Origin: Pseudoscleropodium purum
Taxonomy: Eukaryota > Streptophyta > Bryopsida > Hypnales > Brachytheciaceae
Direction: 5' to 3'
Length of the DNA stretch: 64,000 bases
Assembly: GCA_963969395.1 (NCBI GenBank)
Contig: OZ017799.1
Coordinates: 1,180,501 to 1,244,500, forward strand
Shown here: positions 35,038 through 47,144 of the stretch, piece by piece
Position numbering within the stretch: position 1 is the stretch's first letter
Layout of the letters: every line of letters starts with the position of its first letter
The notes under the pieces: model-generated
What the model saw: only the letters and a program-made list of their open reading frames with translations
Database searches by the model: none
What the model was told of the DNA's origin: nothing
Position numbers and translations under genes: made by a program

Positions 35038-36294
35038 AGGTAGGAGGTTCATAAACCAACCCTTCAAGAGCTCAAACTGATTTTTGGGGAGGTGAAACTT
35101 CTTGAAATATTTTTTGGTAAATTTTCCTTCAAAGACAAGTAGAATTGGCATCTAACCCAAGTTGTTTCATATTTTTTGGAGCTTTGTCGAATTAGTTGTG
35201 AAATTTTGAAGCTGAAGTAGCAAAGGGCTTTCATAGCATCTACCTCCTAAATTGTACACTATTTGTACATAACTAAAGGCTACAAAAAAGCAACATGTAT
35301 GTGTAGTGTACATTTAAAGACATGGGTGCTTTTAGAATTTGTATGCTTTTAACCCCTAAAGTACTCAGGTCATTTTTCTATCAAAAAATACTCAAAACTG
35401 CCATTTTTGTTGTGTTCACCTAAGAAAAAAAAAATTATTTTTTTAGAATCTAACTATAGGATCTTGTACTTCACTTGTCTTAATTCATGTGATAAAATTT
35501 TTATGAAGTTTGACTACATAGATTGGAAGATATTAGCATTCAAAGTTGAAAAAGAAAGTTTTTTTGAACACTAGCCTACAATTTTAGATGACTTTGACCA
35601 CCATTTGTGAAAAAAATTTGCACTACAAAATTTGAATTTAAAAATTTTTATGTTGAAGAATTGAGTTGAAAGTCTAGGAATTTTTTTTTAAAATCACACT
35701 TGATTTTCATTCTTTAAAAATTTGTTATATAGAAGTAGGTCCAAGATTGAAAAAAAAAAAAAAAAAAAATAGTTAGTAGCTCCAAGATGGGATTGAAAGA
35801 CAATAATCCCAATGGTGAGATTGTTTTAGCAAGAAAACACAACATTCTCAAAAAAAATTGTGAAAATTTGTGAAAATTGCTTTAAAAAACGAGTCCTATA
35901 AGTTATTTTTTCAAGAAAATACTTAAATTGCCCAAAAAACAAGATTGTCCTTAACTCTCTCATTAGAAGTTCAAATAGAACAAATCAAAGCTTCACATGT
36001 AGAAAAAACTATAACAATTTAGCGGAAGGGGGGCGGGGATTAGAATTCATTTTGACTTTTTGCAATTTTTTTTGTGCTACCCACTGAGTTCAATTCTAGG
36101 CTTTTTGTGCTATAATTTTTGCTCCTAGGTACCAATTGAAATAAAATTATTTTCCCACATAGCTAACCAATTTTTCTATCTTATGGGAATTTTTTTTTTA
36201 AAGTTTACCAAAAATTGAGGTCACAAGAACCTGCCTAAAATCTGATTTGTTCCTTGAGGAGATAATGGGACTTTAGGGGTTAAAACCTCCTACC
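35038..36294 (+). mobile_element. PIF/Harbinger-like MITE, family I copy 2, with nested TTAA element
   Basis: Starts AGGTAGGAGGTTCATAAACC and ends ACCTCCTACC, with TTA on both sides (35035-35037, 36295-36297). The matching site in copy B of the inverted duplication reads (reverse complement) GTTGGTTTATGGACC with one TTA and no insert, so the 3-bp TTA duplication is visible. Removing the TTAA element at 35353-36279 leaves about 330 bases, close to copy 1 at 500-811. Confidence 0.8.
35353..36279. mobile_element. TTAA-flanked element, alpha subfamily
   Basis: 927 bases between TTAA at 35349-35352 and 36280-36283, with ends CCCCTAAAGTACTCAG and GGGACTTTAGGGG. It is inserted in a family I MITE; copy 1 of that MITE has GCTTTTAATGGG at the corresponding place. 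It is homologous in the opposite orientation to 45240-45883 (GGTCACAAGAACC, CCCACTGAGTTCAATTCTAG). No transposase ORF. Confidence 0.82.
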
Positions 36295-37015
36295 TTATGG
36301 ACCTCCTACCTTATCAAAACCATACACATGCTTATGTTATACTATAAAGTTTGTACAAGTCCCACAATGGCAAGTTGCCAATTGCAAAACACTTTGATCT
36401 CTCGCATTGAAAGAATGTTCCCCTAAAAAATCCAACCGGGACCTGTTCCCCAGGTTCTGTGTTCTCTTTCCCTTTTTCAATGGAAACGGTCCATGTGTTT
36501 CAAGAAAAAAAATGTTCCCCTGCCAAAGCCTGAATTCCCACATGCTCACAAAGACCAGAATGTTGTTGGACCATTTTATGAGTCAGATTGTGGGCTTTGT
36601 AAAAGCCCAATGTGACTCATCCAAGAGCATGTCCTCATCTAAAGAAGAAGAAAAAAAATTATTAGTCTATTGCAACAAACTTGTGATTTTGCAAGTCAAA
36701 ATCAAAGAGTTTTATTTTGTCATATTGTTTCGTTTTTTCATGTGTTTTAATACAAATTTTTTGCTAATGGTAGAAAGGAAGGAGGGGCTTGAAAATCAAG
36801 TTACACATAATCCCAAAACTTTGTTGCCTTTTGGATCTATATGGGGTCAACACAAACCTCTAGGTAGATAGGATGTTTGTTTGTTTGGTGCAAAGAATCT
36901 ATGTCTTCAACTAGAATTATGAGATACAACTTGATATAATTTTTGTAAGTTTAAAATTTATTGATTTTTAACCTTAAAAGGACTAGGTAGCATTTGGAGG
37001 GGCAATATAGTATTT

Positions 37016-38884
37016 TGAATATCTCTATTTTAATGGAATTTGAAATGAAAATGGCACATGGAATACTTCCATTTTAATGAAATTTGCCATGTATGCATTA
37101 ATTGCATTTGGTTTTGAATTTTTCGTACAAATTTGTATCTTCTTTTTTGGAACTTAATAAAGAAAACAAGGGATTTTTCAACAATACTTAACCTCAACTA
37201 AGAGAACAACAATTTTGCAACATTTTCCTACTCATCAATGATGAATGTAGACTGAGCACCATGTAGTATTTACCATCCGCCACTTTCATATCTAGTGTAG
37301 TTGATCAACATGTTAGTAGTGAGCCAAGGGACTTGGAGTTTGAGCTCCCACCTTTCATTAGTGTATGCTCTTTATTAGGATGTCTTGCAATTGACAAAAC
37401 CTACAATTATCATGAATGTGTAAGTTCCAAAATTGGTTATTTATATACACATAACCTACCAACATTCAATTCACAATTCAAGCATTGTAAAAACTAATCA
37501 ATGAGGAGCTAAATTAAGTCATTGAAATGGGCTCATTAGCCTAGTCATCATTTTCATCTAAGCTTGATTAAAAAAGGTTAGAATTGGAAGACACTAAATC
37601 TTGCTCATGAAATGCACCCAATAGTATAATTTTGGGTTTTTTCAAGGGTAAATTTTTTTGTAAAAGTCCCTTGTTTTGAATTGTGTCCAGGGTATGTTCT
37701 AGACTACTTTTAGATAATTTGGGGTCACTCATTGCAAATATGAATTCAAAGTTTCAAAAAAAATTATATGAAAAATTAAGAAATTCTTGTGTTTTCTCTC
37801 GAGTTAAATCCAACTTGTTGGGCCCATTTCATGGGCTAGTAAGTAGGATTTAACATACTGTGTCAAAATCTACTTTCTTCACTTGCTAAATCCATAACAT
37901 TATTAACTAGTGCTGGGGGGGGGGGGGCCCTTTTGCTCCCCCTAAAGCCGCCCCCCCAACATTGGTGAATTTGAATAACATCACAACAAGTTGACATTTG
38001 GATGGGCACTACAGTTCAACCAATCTCAACTACGAAGCCCAACTTCCCAAGGCCAATTACATCTATCAGGATGATCACCCATTTCCGATCACTTAAGCAA
38101 TTTAGCCTATCTACGGCATGGGGAGGTTGAGGAGAAAATTTCTTTGTGTAGAAAAATAGACTTAAGAAGGATTTCATAATTTTTGACATTTTTTGCTCAA
38201 GAACGAAAATATTAAAAAAAAATCATAAAGATCCTATTTGTCCCATTTTCGATCGATAGGCAAAGCAATTTCCAACCATAGACCGGTTACGATAGCAATA
38301 TAGGTGATTATTGTGGCTTTTATGTACATATTATGGTCATTTTATGGTTTCAATGTATACCTCCCGAACATTCTACTGCTTACGTTGTACATGAGCTATC
38401 ACCTACAGCACAGCTGATAAAAAATGCAGCACTCTATACTGCAAAAATGGGATGCTGATCAGAAATGAGTCCGCTCCTTTAGTTGCTTTAAACTAAGTAC
38501 ACGTCTCTGACATCCCAGGCATCTGGGGGGATTATCCCTCCTCTGACAAGGAAAGAATCCCCCCGTTAGTAATGTTATGTCCAGATGTTCCGAAATTTAG
38601 AATGAATGATGCTTCAAACTCTCGTTCTTATAGTGACATAAATAGAAATAAACTGGGAAGGAAGTCATTTATAATAAGTTAGAGACAATTGCAGCCAAAC
38701 TCGGCTCAGTCAAACCTAAAAAAATACTTTGTACAACTTTGATAGGCAAAAGGAGGACAAGAAATATTTTGCAAAAGACTAAAGAGAAAAAGAGCTACAA
38801 ACAATGTTTGTGCAATCCATGGGTGACACAATTTCTATTTCTTTGGATCCACCATTTAGTGAAGATTGACTATTTCTTCTACTA
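37016..38884. other. Intergenic with scattered repeat fragments
   Basis: A fragment of a TTAA element begins at 36972 (after TTAA 36968-36971) and fades after about 45 bases. A SINE-like piece, a fragment resembling family F (37650-37800), a 13-base G run (37915-37927) and a family G-like piece (38073-38300, with CACCCATTTCCGATCACTTA) follow. No gene. Confidence 0.45.
37295..37375 (+). mobile_element. Possible tRNA-derived SINE head
   Basis: CTAGTGTAGTTGATCAAC resembles an A box. TTGGAGTTTGAGCTCCC, about 40 bases later, resembles a B box. The spacing is right for a tRNA-type promoter, but there is no intact cloverleaf. Confidence 0.3.
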
Positions 38885-38888
38885 TTAA

Positions 38889-40258
38889 CCCCTAAAGATA
38901 AAAAGTGGTTTTTTTTTGGCAATATAGCAATTTTGGGCAGCTCACTAAAATGGATTTTTTTTTTTGTAAATTCTCACAACATATGCCTAATGAATAGCTT
39001 TAAGACCCAACAATTTTCATAGCTTTTGACTACATGGTTAAAAAGTTATTGCATGATATGTCATTTTCATTTCTCGGCAAGAACCCGGGCAGCTCAAAAA
39101 AATTCTTTTAAAATCACTTTAAAAAAATAATAATAATTTGAGATTGTTTCTCTAGATTTATATATACATGGAAAGCTTTGAATAATTTCATTTTGATTAA
39201 TGAGATGAAAGTTATGAAGAGTTTTAGTTTGGAGGTAAGCATGGTTTTCAAAGACTCCATAGCAATCCACAAATTAAAACTCCTCATAACTTTCATCTCA
39301 TTAATCAAAATGGAATGATTATAAGCTTCCCGTGTATATATAAATCTAGAGAAACAATTTCAAAATTTAATTTTTTGACAATAGAGTTTTTCAATGAATT
39401 GTCCCACTTTGATCATTTTTTGCATATTAATGTGCTTGAATTTTACAATTTTAACTATACAAAAGTAAAGATTACTTTGTCTAGTATGCATGGAATTAAT
39501 TGTAGAAAATATTGATTGTTGGATTTTTAGATTGTAACAATTTTGGATGATCAACTTTATAAGCAAAAAAACACAAATTTTGGGAAAGAAAAATTATAAG
39601 AAGATGAATGATGATTTTTTATCCCTCCAAAAAAATTGCTTAGGAATTTAAGGCAAATGTAGTATTTTTTTAGTTTTAAAAAATAAAAAATAAAAAACTC
39701 ACTCAAATTTGTATAAATTTTCAAATAAAAGGAGTAGAAAACTAGAATTGACCACATTGAATCCTAATTTTTTTTTAAATAAAATATATATGTATCAGTT
39801 TTTAAATTTAACAATTGATATTATTAGCATAGTTTCTAGAACATCTTCAAAAAATTTCAATCATTATAACTGTTTTGTATTCTTAATCACACCATATTGA
39901 ACTTTGTATCATAAAAATGATTAAAAATACAAATTAAAATTTTTTCTCCAAGATTAGTTTTTTTGTACAAAGTAAAGATTAGAAATGTCCAAGATTTTTT
40001 TTTTTTTTTCATCTTTGCCATTTCCTTCATTGTAAAAAAGTTATGTTTGCTCTCTTTTCCTAATAGACTACATTTTTAAAATAAAATTTTAAATAGTTCT
40101 AACATTGAAATTTTGAAAATAAGAAATGTAGCAAGTATGTTAATTTGTTACCCTACAAGTTCTTAGTTTAGAAAATATTAAGATTTGTTTCACCCTTTTG
40201 AAAATTTGTCATTGAAAATTTGAAGAGGACACATTGTATTCTCGTAGTCCTTGAGGGG
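38889..40258. mobile_element. TTAA-flanked element, beta subfamily, long copy with hairpin
   Basis: 1,370 bases between TTAA at 38885-38888 and 40259-40262. Left end CCCCTAAAGATAAAAAG; right end GTAGTCCTTGAGGGG. The left 500 bases match 20980-21480, including the central hairpin (39128-39376), whose loop ATGGTTTTCAAAGACTCCAT is the exact reverse complement of the loop in the other copy. The right 850 bases are extra AT-rich sequence with no transposase frame. Confidence 0.72.
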
Positions 40259-40458
40259 TTAATGTAGTATGGTGCACAAGCTCACTATCATTTGCATACC
40301 AATTCCATCAATAGACCATCCCAATAACATCACTTACTTTTGGCCCCAATTCTACTTAAAATCTCCCCTAGTTCCCTTTAATTTCTAACAAAATTAGAGA
40401 ATTCTATAACAAAACTAGGGATCTTATGACAACAAGGGATAACATGTCACTCCATTAA

Positions 40459-41381
40459 CCCCTAAAGTTCTATGACTCTACTTTCCCTGAAACCACTCAA
40501 AAACTGCCATTTTCAGTACAAGTACCAAATTTTTGGAAAAAAACTTTTTTTTGACATATATAACTGTAGGATCTTGTAGAACACTGGTCTGAAAAGATGT
40601 AGAAAAAAATTCAGAACTTTCCACCGTGTGGATTGCAAGATTTTAGCATTTGAATTGACAAAAATCATTTTTTAACCCTCCGAACAACCAGATAGCTTCA
40701 CTTTACAAGCTCATTATTCTATACAAAAAGGTTCAAAATGGTGGTGCTTCTTTGGATTATTTTTTCTAAACAAGTTGTTTACATTCTTGAAAATTTTCAA
40801 GTCATTTGGAATTGTACAACATATAGGAAAAAAATAGTAAGTAGAAAGAGATAGAAAATGATTCAAAATACTAAATTATTAAGAATTTAATTATGGAATT
40901 GAAAAATGTCAATCCCAATGGTTGTAATGTTCTTATAAACAATGTACATCCTATGATTTTTTTATTCAAAAACTATTGAAAATTGAGTGAAATAAACAAC
41001 TTCAAAGTATATTTTAGAGTATAAAATCCATAACTACTCACAAATTAAAATTCCTCATAATTTTTGACTCATTGATTGAAATGGAATGATTCAAAGTTTT
41101 CCACACACATATAAATATAGAAAATCAATTTCAAATTTTTATTTTTGAAAAAAGTGAATTTTTCAGATCTGCCCGGACTACCCGAGTTGAGAAACAAACA
41201 ACATATTGGACCATAACTTTTGACTCCTATTTTCAAATGTCATGAAATTTGTTGCATGTGAAAGATATTCCTCGTCTACACCTTCTACTAAAATTTCAGC
41301 CTAAAGTATGGAAATTTATGGTCACAATGATGTGCCCAAAAATTCTATACAGCCAAAAAATGTAGTTTGGTCCTTTAGGGG
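40459..41381. mobile_element. TTAA-flanked element, alpha/beta chimera
   Basis: 923 bases between TTAA at 40455-40458 and 41382-41385. The left end CCCCTAAAGTTCTATGACTC and the following AACTGCCATTTTC resemble the alpha element at 35353. The right end TTTGGTCCTTTAGGGG resembles the beta element at 20980. The middle carries one arm of the beta hairpin (CTCACAAATTAAAATTCCTC). Further copies lie at 59915-60841 and, inverted, from 63376. Confidence 0.78.
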
Positions 41382-41385
41382 TTAA

Positions 41386-42065
41386 TAGAGAATATATAGT
41401 ACTTGATTACGCAATATTGGGTTGTTTATGAGTCTAGTCTAGGGACAATTTTGTAATTTTAAACTAGACCACTACAAAAATTCAAAGAAATCACAATTTT
41501 AATTGAAAAATTAAAATTCTACTTGAATTTAACTCATAAAACAAGTGCACACTGCTGAAAAATATGTGCCCCTCATAGAGTTGACCACAAGATAGTCAGA
41601 TTCCAAATCAAGGTACTAATGAACTGATTTGCTTGAATGCATTTTTTTTTGTCAAACACTAATGATACATAATACATTCAAATTTGTTTATGAGATTGTA
41701 GTGGGACAACGATTTGAAGAAGCTCCAGTTGGCAGGTTTCAAAGGGGATGGATTAGTTGAGAAAGACAAAATGGCAAAACTTGGGACTCATATGTGTAAT
41801 AAGATTGAAATAATGTTTAGCTTGGAGAAAATAAAAATGAAATAAACAAATGTCGATGTTGTAAACTTCCTCTAAAGTAAGTTAAGCTTACTTTAATCTC
41901 TAAACAATGTTAGAACTTGGAATTGGCCTACGATTTTAGATTTAAAAAAATCTACATACTTGAGAGGGTTTTAAATCCCTTTACAGTTTTGATTACCTTT
42001 TGATGTCTATGAGGAGCATTGAAAACCTCAGAAGTTTGACTCTCACCCACTTTTTTGAGATCTAG
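41386..42065. other. Intergenic, nothing recognised
   Basis: AT-rich sequence with no protein-like frame. Confidence 0.45.
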
Positions 42066-42241
42066 CACTATAAGAGAAAGGGGTGTTTTAAGTATAGTCC
42101 TATAAATAGTGACCTATTTAAGAGTTTTTTAGTAAAATTTTATTAGAAATATATGTGTTTTCAATAAAAGTTTATTGAAAATTTTCTAAAAAGGTTATTA
42201 TTTATAGGACTATACTTAAAACACCCTTTTCTCTTGCAGTG
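42066..42241. mobile_element. CACTA-type miniature element
   Basis: 176 bases with long inverted ends: CACTATAAGAGAAAGGGGTG at the left and CACCCTTTTCTCTTGCAGTG at the right. The inverted repeat continues inward through GTTTTAAGTATAGTCCTATA. CACTA termini are diagnostic of En/Spm-type elements, which make 3-bp duplications; here the flanking triplets (TAG, CAA) do not match. No ORF. Confidence 0.65.
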
Positions 42242-45235
42242 CAAACTATCAAATATAATCAACCTTGTAATGATGTAGTCATTCAAAAGTTGCCACATCA
42301 TGATCAACTTAGTGATAATTCCTTGTTTCTAAAAAATAATTTTTTATTACATAGTTGCGTGTTTCATGTGAACTTTGTCAGAACAATACAAAAGTTTTAA
42401 TCAAACCCTTTAATGCCTAGACAATCAAGTATGTATGTGTTGTAAACCATATAAATTCTAACATCCTTAAGGGGTAAAGATATGTGAAAACATAGTCATC
42501 ACTTGAAGTGAATGCCACTTGTACTTTTTATACACCTCATACCAAGTTTTCAAAATTATATCTTCAATCATGATAATTTTCTATGGACTCATTAATCATG
42601 AAAATTATACTAAAGTTGTGGAACAATCTCTTTAGATTCAAAATGTGATGGGTTTTTTTCATTTAAATACCTTAAGGCTTGGGTAGGTAGGTTCATACAA
42701 AATCATTTTTGAATAGGTGAAAGTGAAGTTTTTACCAAAGATTCATGCTTGTATTTCTTCTATGAATTTTTCCCCCGATCAAATGTCAGAATCAAAAGTC
42801 ATAGAGTTCAAGCTCAAAAGTAGCTTAAATAGTATGCCAATAGATAGGGCAAGCAATTGGGCAAGCTATGAATATTTTTCCATTAACTTTGAATTCTTAT
42901 ATCTTGTAATCTATGAAGCCAAATAGGCTGAAAATTATTTCCACATATCTTCATAGAAGTATAGATAAATCATATACAAATGAAATTAGAGAAAAATACA
43001 TTTTTAAAATTTTCACTAAATACACTAAAAATGACAATTTTAGGATAATTATAAAACCACTAGCTCAAATTCTAGGATAAATTCATGAGATCTATTTTTT
43101 CAAATTTCAATTTTATACTTGATATAAAAAAGGAAATATTTGTGTTGGCCATCAGGGTTTTGATTCTTCCAAAAAATGAGTGCTCTAAGAAAATTTGAAA
43201 TCTTGCTCATATAGTTACTTTTAGGAACATTTTCTTATTGCAAGATTCTTTTGTGTTTGTTAGATACCTCTATTATCTTTGAAAATTGGCATGCAAGTAA
43301 TTAACATAACTATCTACCTATTGGTTTGAGTTTTTGCAATTAGATAGTGCCATCTTCTCCAAAAAGGTGAGCTAAACTATATTGACCTTATCAAATAGGG
43401 CAAAAATATTATTTTCTTCTAACTTGAAATGTTATAATTTTGTAATCTATGTAATCAAATGGTCTAAGATTCTCCCAACAAATTCCAATAGTGATCTACT
43501 ACAAATTTGCTTAGAACTTGAAAGCTTGAAAAATGCTTGAATATCTTAATTATGCTCAATGGATTGTAAAGTGTTAATTTTTGAAACTTTTTGTAAAAAT
43601 AATTAAAAAAAAATTGGGGATCAATGGGATAAAATGTCCATTTTTTTCTTTTAAATTAATATATGTTTCTTGATATGACCACATTTAAATGTAACAAATT
43701 AATTCCTAAATAATTGAAATATTTAAATAGAAAAGTCCAAAAATTGATATTTAAGTGAGATTTTAAAATAGAAGTAAAATTAAATATACAAGTTGGGTAG
43801 AAGATGCTATAGTTAGAAATTGGAAAAATATCATAATATTGTGCTTTCAAAAATGTACAAGAGTACCCTTGTATAGTTGTCATAGTATAATAAAATAAAA
43901 GTAAAATTCATTTACTAATTTATTAAATCATACAAAATATGAAATTCAATATATTTCCTTCCATGAGTTGAAACATCATGAAACAAAGTCTATACACCCC
44001 TCCTCATAGAGTTTTTTCTATTGATACAAAGAATGCAATTGGATGACACATGGTCCAAAAGATCATATAGTAACAAATAGAACAAACAACCTCATTAAAA
44101 GTATACATTGTTTTGTAATAGTTTTCTCAAAAACACCAAAAATGCTTGAGGAGTAAAATCCCATTTACATTAATATTTTTCAGTGAGACAATCTACCTCA
44201 CAAAACTATTCTATCTATTTTAATCACATGAATATTTATTATAAAAACAATTAATACAAAGAAAGAATGACATGAGACAAATATAATAATAGTGATTACG
44301 TAATAATCTTGTGTTTCATATCCTAGTCTCAACTTGAAAACAAATTGTAAAAAATCTAGAGTTGCTTTCTTCTTACAAACACTCGTTGTAGTGTAGTACC
44401 ATGTATTCATTTAACAAAAATTTAGAGTGATGCTCTTATTTCTCTAACACTTAGAATATCTCCACTAAGGCATATTATATTGCCACGCCAAATGATATGG
44501 CGCACTCGAGTGATATGTAGCAATCTAGTAGTTGCAAACTTTGTCGTTTTTCAATGCAAGTCATGCCACAATTTGCAGCCTACACTTGAAACTATAGTGC
44601 CCTTCTATTTTGACTTCTCACATATCAACTTTGCAAAGCTTGAATTTCTATGGTGCCTCAAGGTCATGGCTAAATTTCTATAGCTCCAAATTAATTTTGC
44701 ACCTCAATTTAAGGGTATTTCTCACAAGTCTTTATGATAACACACCTTATCTACAAGTACTAGTGGGGCCCTTGTAACAAATTGACCCTTCTAAGGTTGT
44801 GATGCACAACATAGACAATATGGCATATCCCTTGTGGCGTGTTGTTTTAGAAGAATTAAAATTATATAGATGATCAACTTCAAAGGTCCAAAAGCTATAA
44901 AATAATTAGATTTGGGCATACAAATTTGTATCATTAGATACATGTATTTATGTCCATAATTTTGTTCTTAATTTATACCATATATTGTATTTGTATGCAT
45001 GGAACATGGGACATGGGACATCACTAGGTATTTTATGCAATTTTTTTTGCTAGTTGGCTACATCTAAAAGATGTAGGTTGGTTTTTGTGAAAGAATTTTT
45101 CATTTTGGGGGGTCCAAATAGCTAGATTACTACTACTTTTCAAGACCAATGGCCAAATTTAGCTACTTATCACTTGATTTTGATAAAGATATCACATGAG
45201 TATTGAAGACAAAACTAGCCACTTTTCCAAAATGA
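42242..45235. other. AT-rich intergenic DNA with decayed repeats
   Basis: No gene recognised. Two stretches about 535 bases apart (around 42890 and 43430) share phrases such as TTGTAATCTATGAAGCCAAAT / TTGTAATCTATGTAATCAAAT, suggesting an old duplication. At 44451-44840 the words CCACTAAGGCATATTATATT and (reverse complement) CCACAAGGGATATGCCATAT may be ends of an old MITE. Open frames up to 75 residues look random. Confidence 0.35.
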
Positions 45236-45239
45236 TCAA

Positions 45240-45883
45240 TCTCTAAAGTCCCATAGTCTCCTCAAGGGACATATCAAATTTTGGGGGAGGTTCTTGTGAC
45301 CTCAATTTTTAGTGACTTTTTTTGAAACTTTCTCACAATATAGAAAAATTGATTAGCTTTGTAGGAATATAATTTTTATTTCAATTGGTGCTCACAAGCA
45401 AGAGTTATACCACTAAAAGCCAAGAACTAAACCCAATGGGCAACACAAAAAAAATCCCCCAAAAAACAAAATCAATTCTAACTTTTCTTTTCCTAAAATA
45501 TTATATTTTTGTCTATATGTGAAGCTTTGATTTGTTCTATTTGGACTAATAATGAGAAAAATTAAGGACAATCTTGTTTTTTGGGCAATTTAAGCATCTT
45601 TTCCAAAAAAAAATTGTAAGATTCATTTATGAATGCAATTTTCACAATTTTTCAAATTTTTTTAAAATTTGAGAATGTTGTGTTTGCTTGCCAAAACAAT
45701 CTCACCATTGGAATTATTGTCTTTCAATCTCATCTTAAATTTTTACCACATGAGCTAAGACAAGTGAAGTACAAGATCCTATGGTTAGATTCTAAAAAAA
45801 TGTTTTTTTTACTTGGATTAACGCAACAAAAATGACACTTTTGAGTGATTTTTGACAGAAAAATGGCCTTGGAACTTTAGGGG
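45240..45883. mobile_element. TTAA-flanked element, alpha subfamily, decayed left end
   Basis: The right end GGAACTTTAGGGG is followed by TTAA (45884-45887). The left end reads TCTCTAAAGTCCC after TCAA (45236-45239), a mutated form of CCCCTAAAGTCCC after TTAA. In reverse orientation the body matches 35353-36279 (AGGTTCTTGTGACCTCAATT). It is shorter, 644 bases, through internal loss. Confidence 0.7.
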
Positions 45884-45887
45884 TTAA

Positions 45888-46914
45888 AAAAATCACTATT
45901 AGAACATAGACACTACCTGATTTATCAGTTTGGGATGATAGGAATGGTATATGGAATATGATTATTAGCCCCACATAGAATGTATTATTTGTTTCTTCAA
46001 TTAATAGTGAAGTCATTCATCAAACCCTTAAGGCCAACAACTTCCTTACAAGGTTAATGTTGGTATAAATTTTAAGTACAATAATACTTCAACTTGTTCT
46101 AATTTAAAATAGTGAAACTTTGATAAACTAGTCCTCTACTCACTACTAGGACAGCCCACTCCAATCATGTACATCTTTTTGTCGGCCCTAAATATTCTTA
46201 TTTATGTAGACAACGCTTCCCCTATCAGAACTGAAAGACAAGATCACCACATTTATGCCGAATAATTTTTTTTCCAACTGAACAAAGATCATATTACAAT
46301 AATATACTTAAAAAAATATATAATTTGCTATCAATGCAAGATTCGTCTTTCCTTGTTCCTTGTTAAAGATTGAACCACGACTAAGTTTGGCATCTATTTT
46401 TAGAATTATTTCCCCCACCACACCTTTTTTTTTCCCTTGCCTGCCGGTACAGTAGTACGACTTGGAGCCTGCGCAAATTTTGCCAAGTGTCCAAATTCAA
46501 GGTTTCCATACTCCTCGTTTGGGAGTTGTGACGGCCGGCAACACGACCGCGCATGTTCAACTGCTTTCAGTTGCAGGCCAATATCAATGACATCGAACTT
46601 AGATCTTTCAGTAGCTTTTTGATTTCAAAGTGCATTGCCCTGAATGTGTTTCGCGAGCTGTCCCTGTCCCCTAGCAAAGCAAAAAAAAAAGAAGAATTTC
46701 TATCTCAACTTAGGTACAGTCCTGTCATCACTTACTCACACTCCCCCGGACCCCGTGACGCGGTGACCAGCTGGCTTTTTGATGGATGGATTCTCTTGAC
46801 TGGTCAAAGGACTCATGTTTTTGTTTTGTTTTTTTGTTTTTAAACAAGTGAAACGGAAAGGACTCATGATTCATGACTGGTAAGTGAGGCCGGCTGAGAT
46901 CCCACTGAGGAAGC
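45888..46914. other. Intergenic; moderately GC-rich island at 46437-46900
   Basis: 46437-46900 is GC-richer than its surroundings, with GACGGCCGGCAACACGACCG, and holds two open frames (61 and 96 residues) that match no family I know. It could be a decayed gene end or an unrecognised exon; there is not enough to call it. Confidence 0.35.
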
Positions 46915-46918
46915 TTAA

Positions 46919-47144
46919 CCCCTTAAACACAAAAGGGGTGACCTTCAAAATCATCCTTTTCTATTATCGTGTGAATCACTAGCTTCCAAAATTGCAAAAA
47001 AAGTCATTGCAATTCAAACTACTATAAAAGATCTTCCCTTTTCAAAACAAATTTTGAGGATGAATTTTTGTTGCACTTTTTCCCTATACAATTTGATTCC
47101 CTATCATCCATTAGACACAAAACATCCACTTCGATGTTCAAGGG
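46919..47144. mobile_element. Small TTAA-flanked element, delta type
   Basis: 226 bases between TTAA at 46915-46918 and 47145-47148. The ends are CCCCTTAAACACAAAAGG and GATGTTCAAGGG, so CCC(C)TTRAACA is inverted. A related body (CAAACTATTATAGATGACCT versus CAAACTACTATAAAAGATCT) occurs inside the family E element at 61621. Confidence 0.6.

Larger units (their letters stand above)
33930..37015 (+). repeat. Inverted duplication, copy A
   Basis: Matches the reverse complement of 60785-63165 in order: a doubled phrase around ATACAGCCRCAAAGGGCTAA (34080-34210), AATTGGTACGACCAAAATTA (34410), the family E element at 34623, CCACCAATGACAATCATAG, a segment around AAAGTTTGTACAAGTCCCAC, CTCTCGCATTGAAAGAATGT, and TTGGTGCAAAGAATCTATG near 36890. 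Copy A carries an extra insertion at 35038-36294; copy B carries an extra family E element at 62322-62693. There is no gene inside. Confidence 0.8.

Noticed and set aside
36337..36871. Frames of 70 and 154 residues in the inverted duplication (with a counterpart at 61138-61390)
   Set aside because: The frames are not preserved between the two copies (stops and indels), so they are not under protein constraint.
46437..46843. Possible gene in a GC-richer island
   Set aside because: Two short overlapping frames, no recognised family and no convincing splice sites; kept only as an intergenic note.
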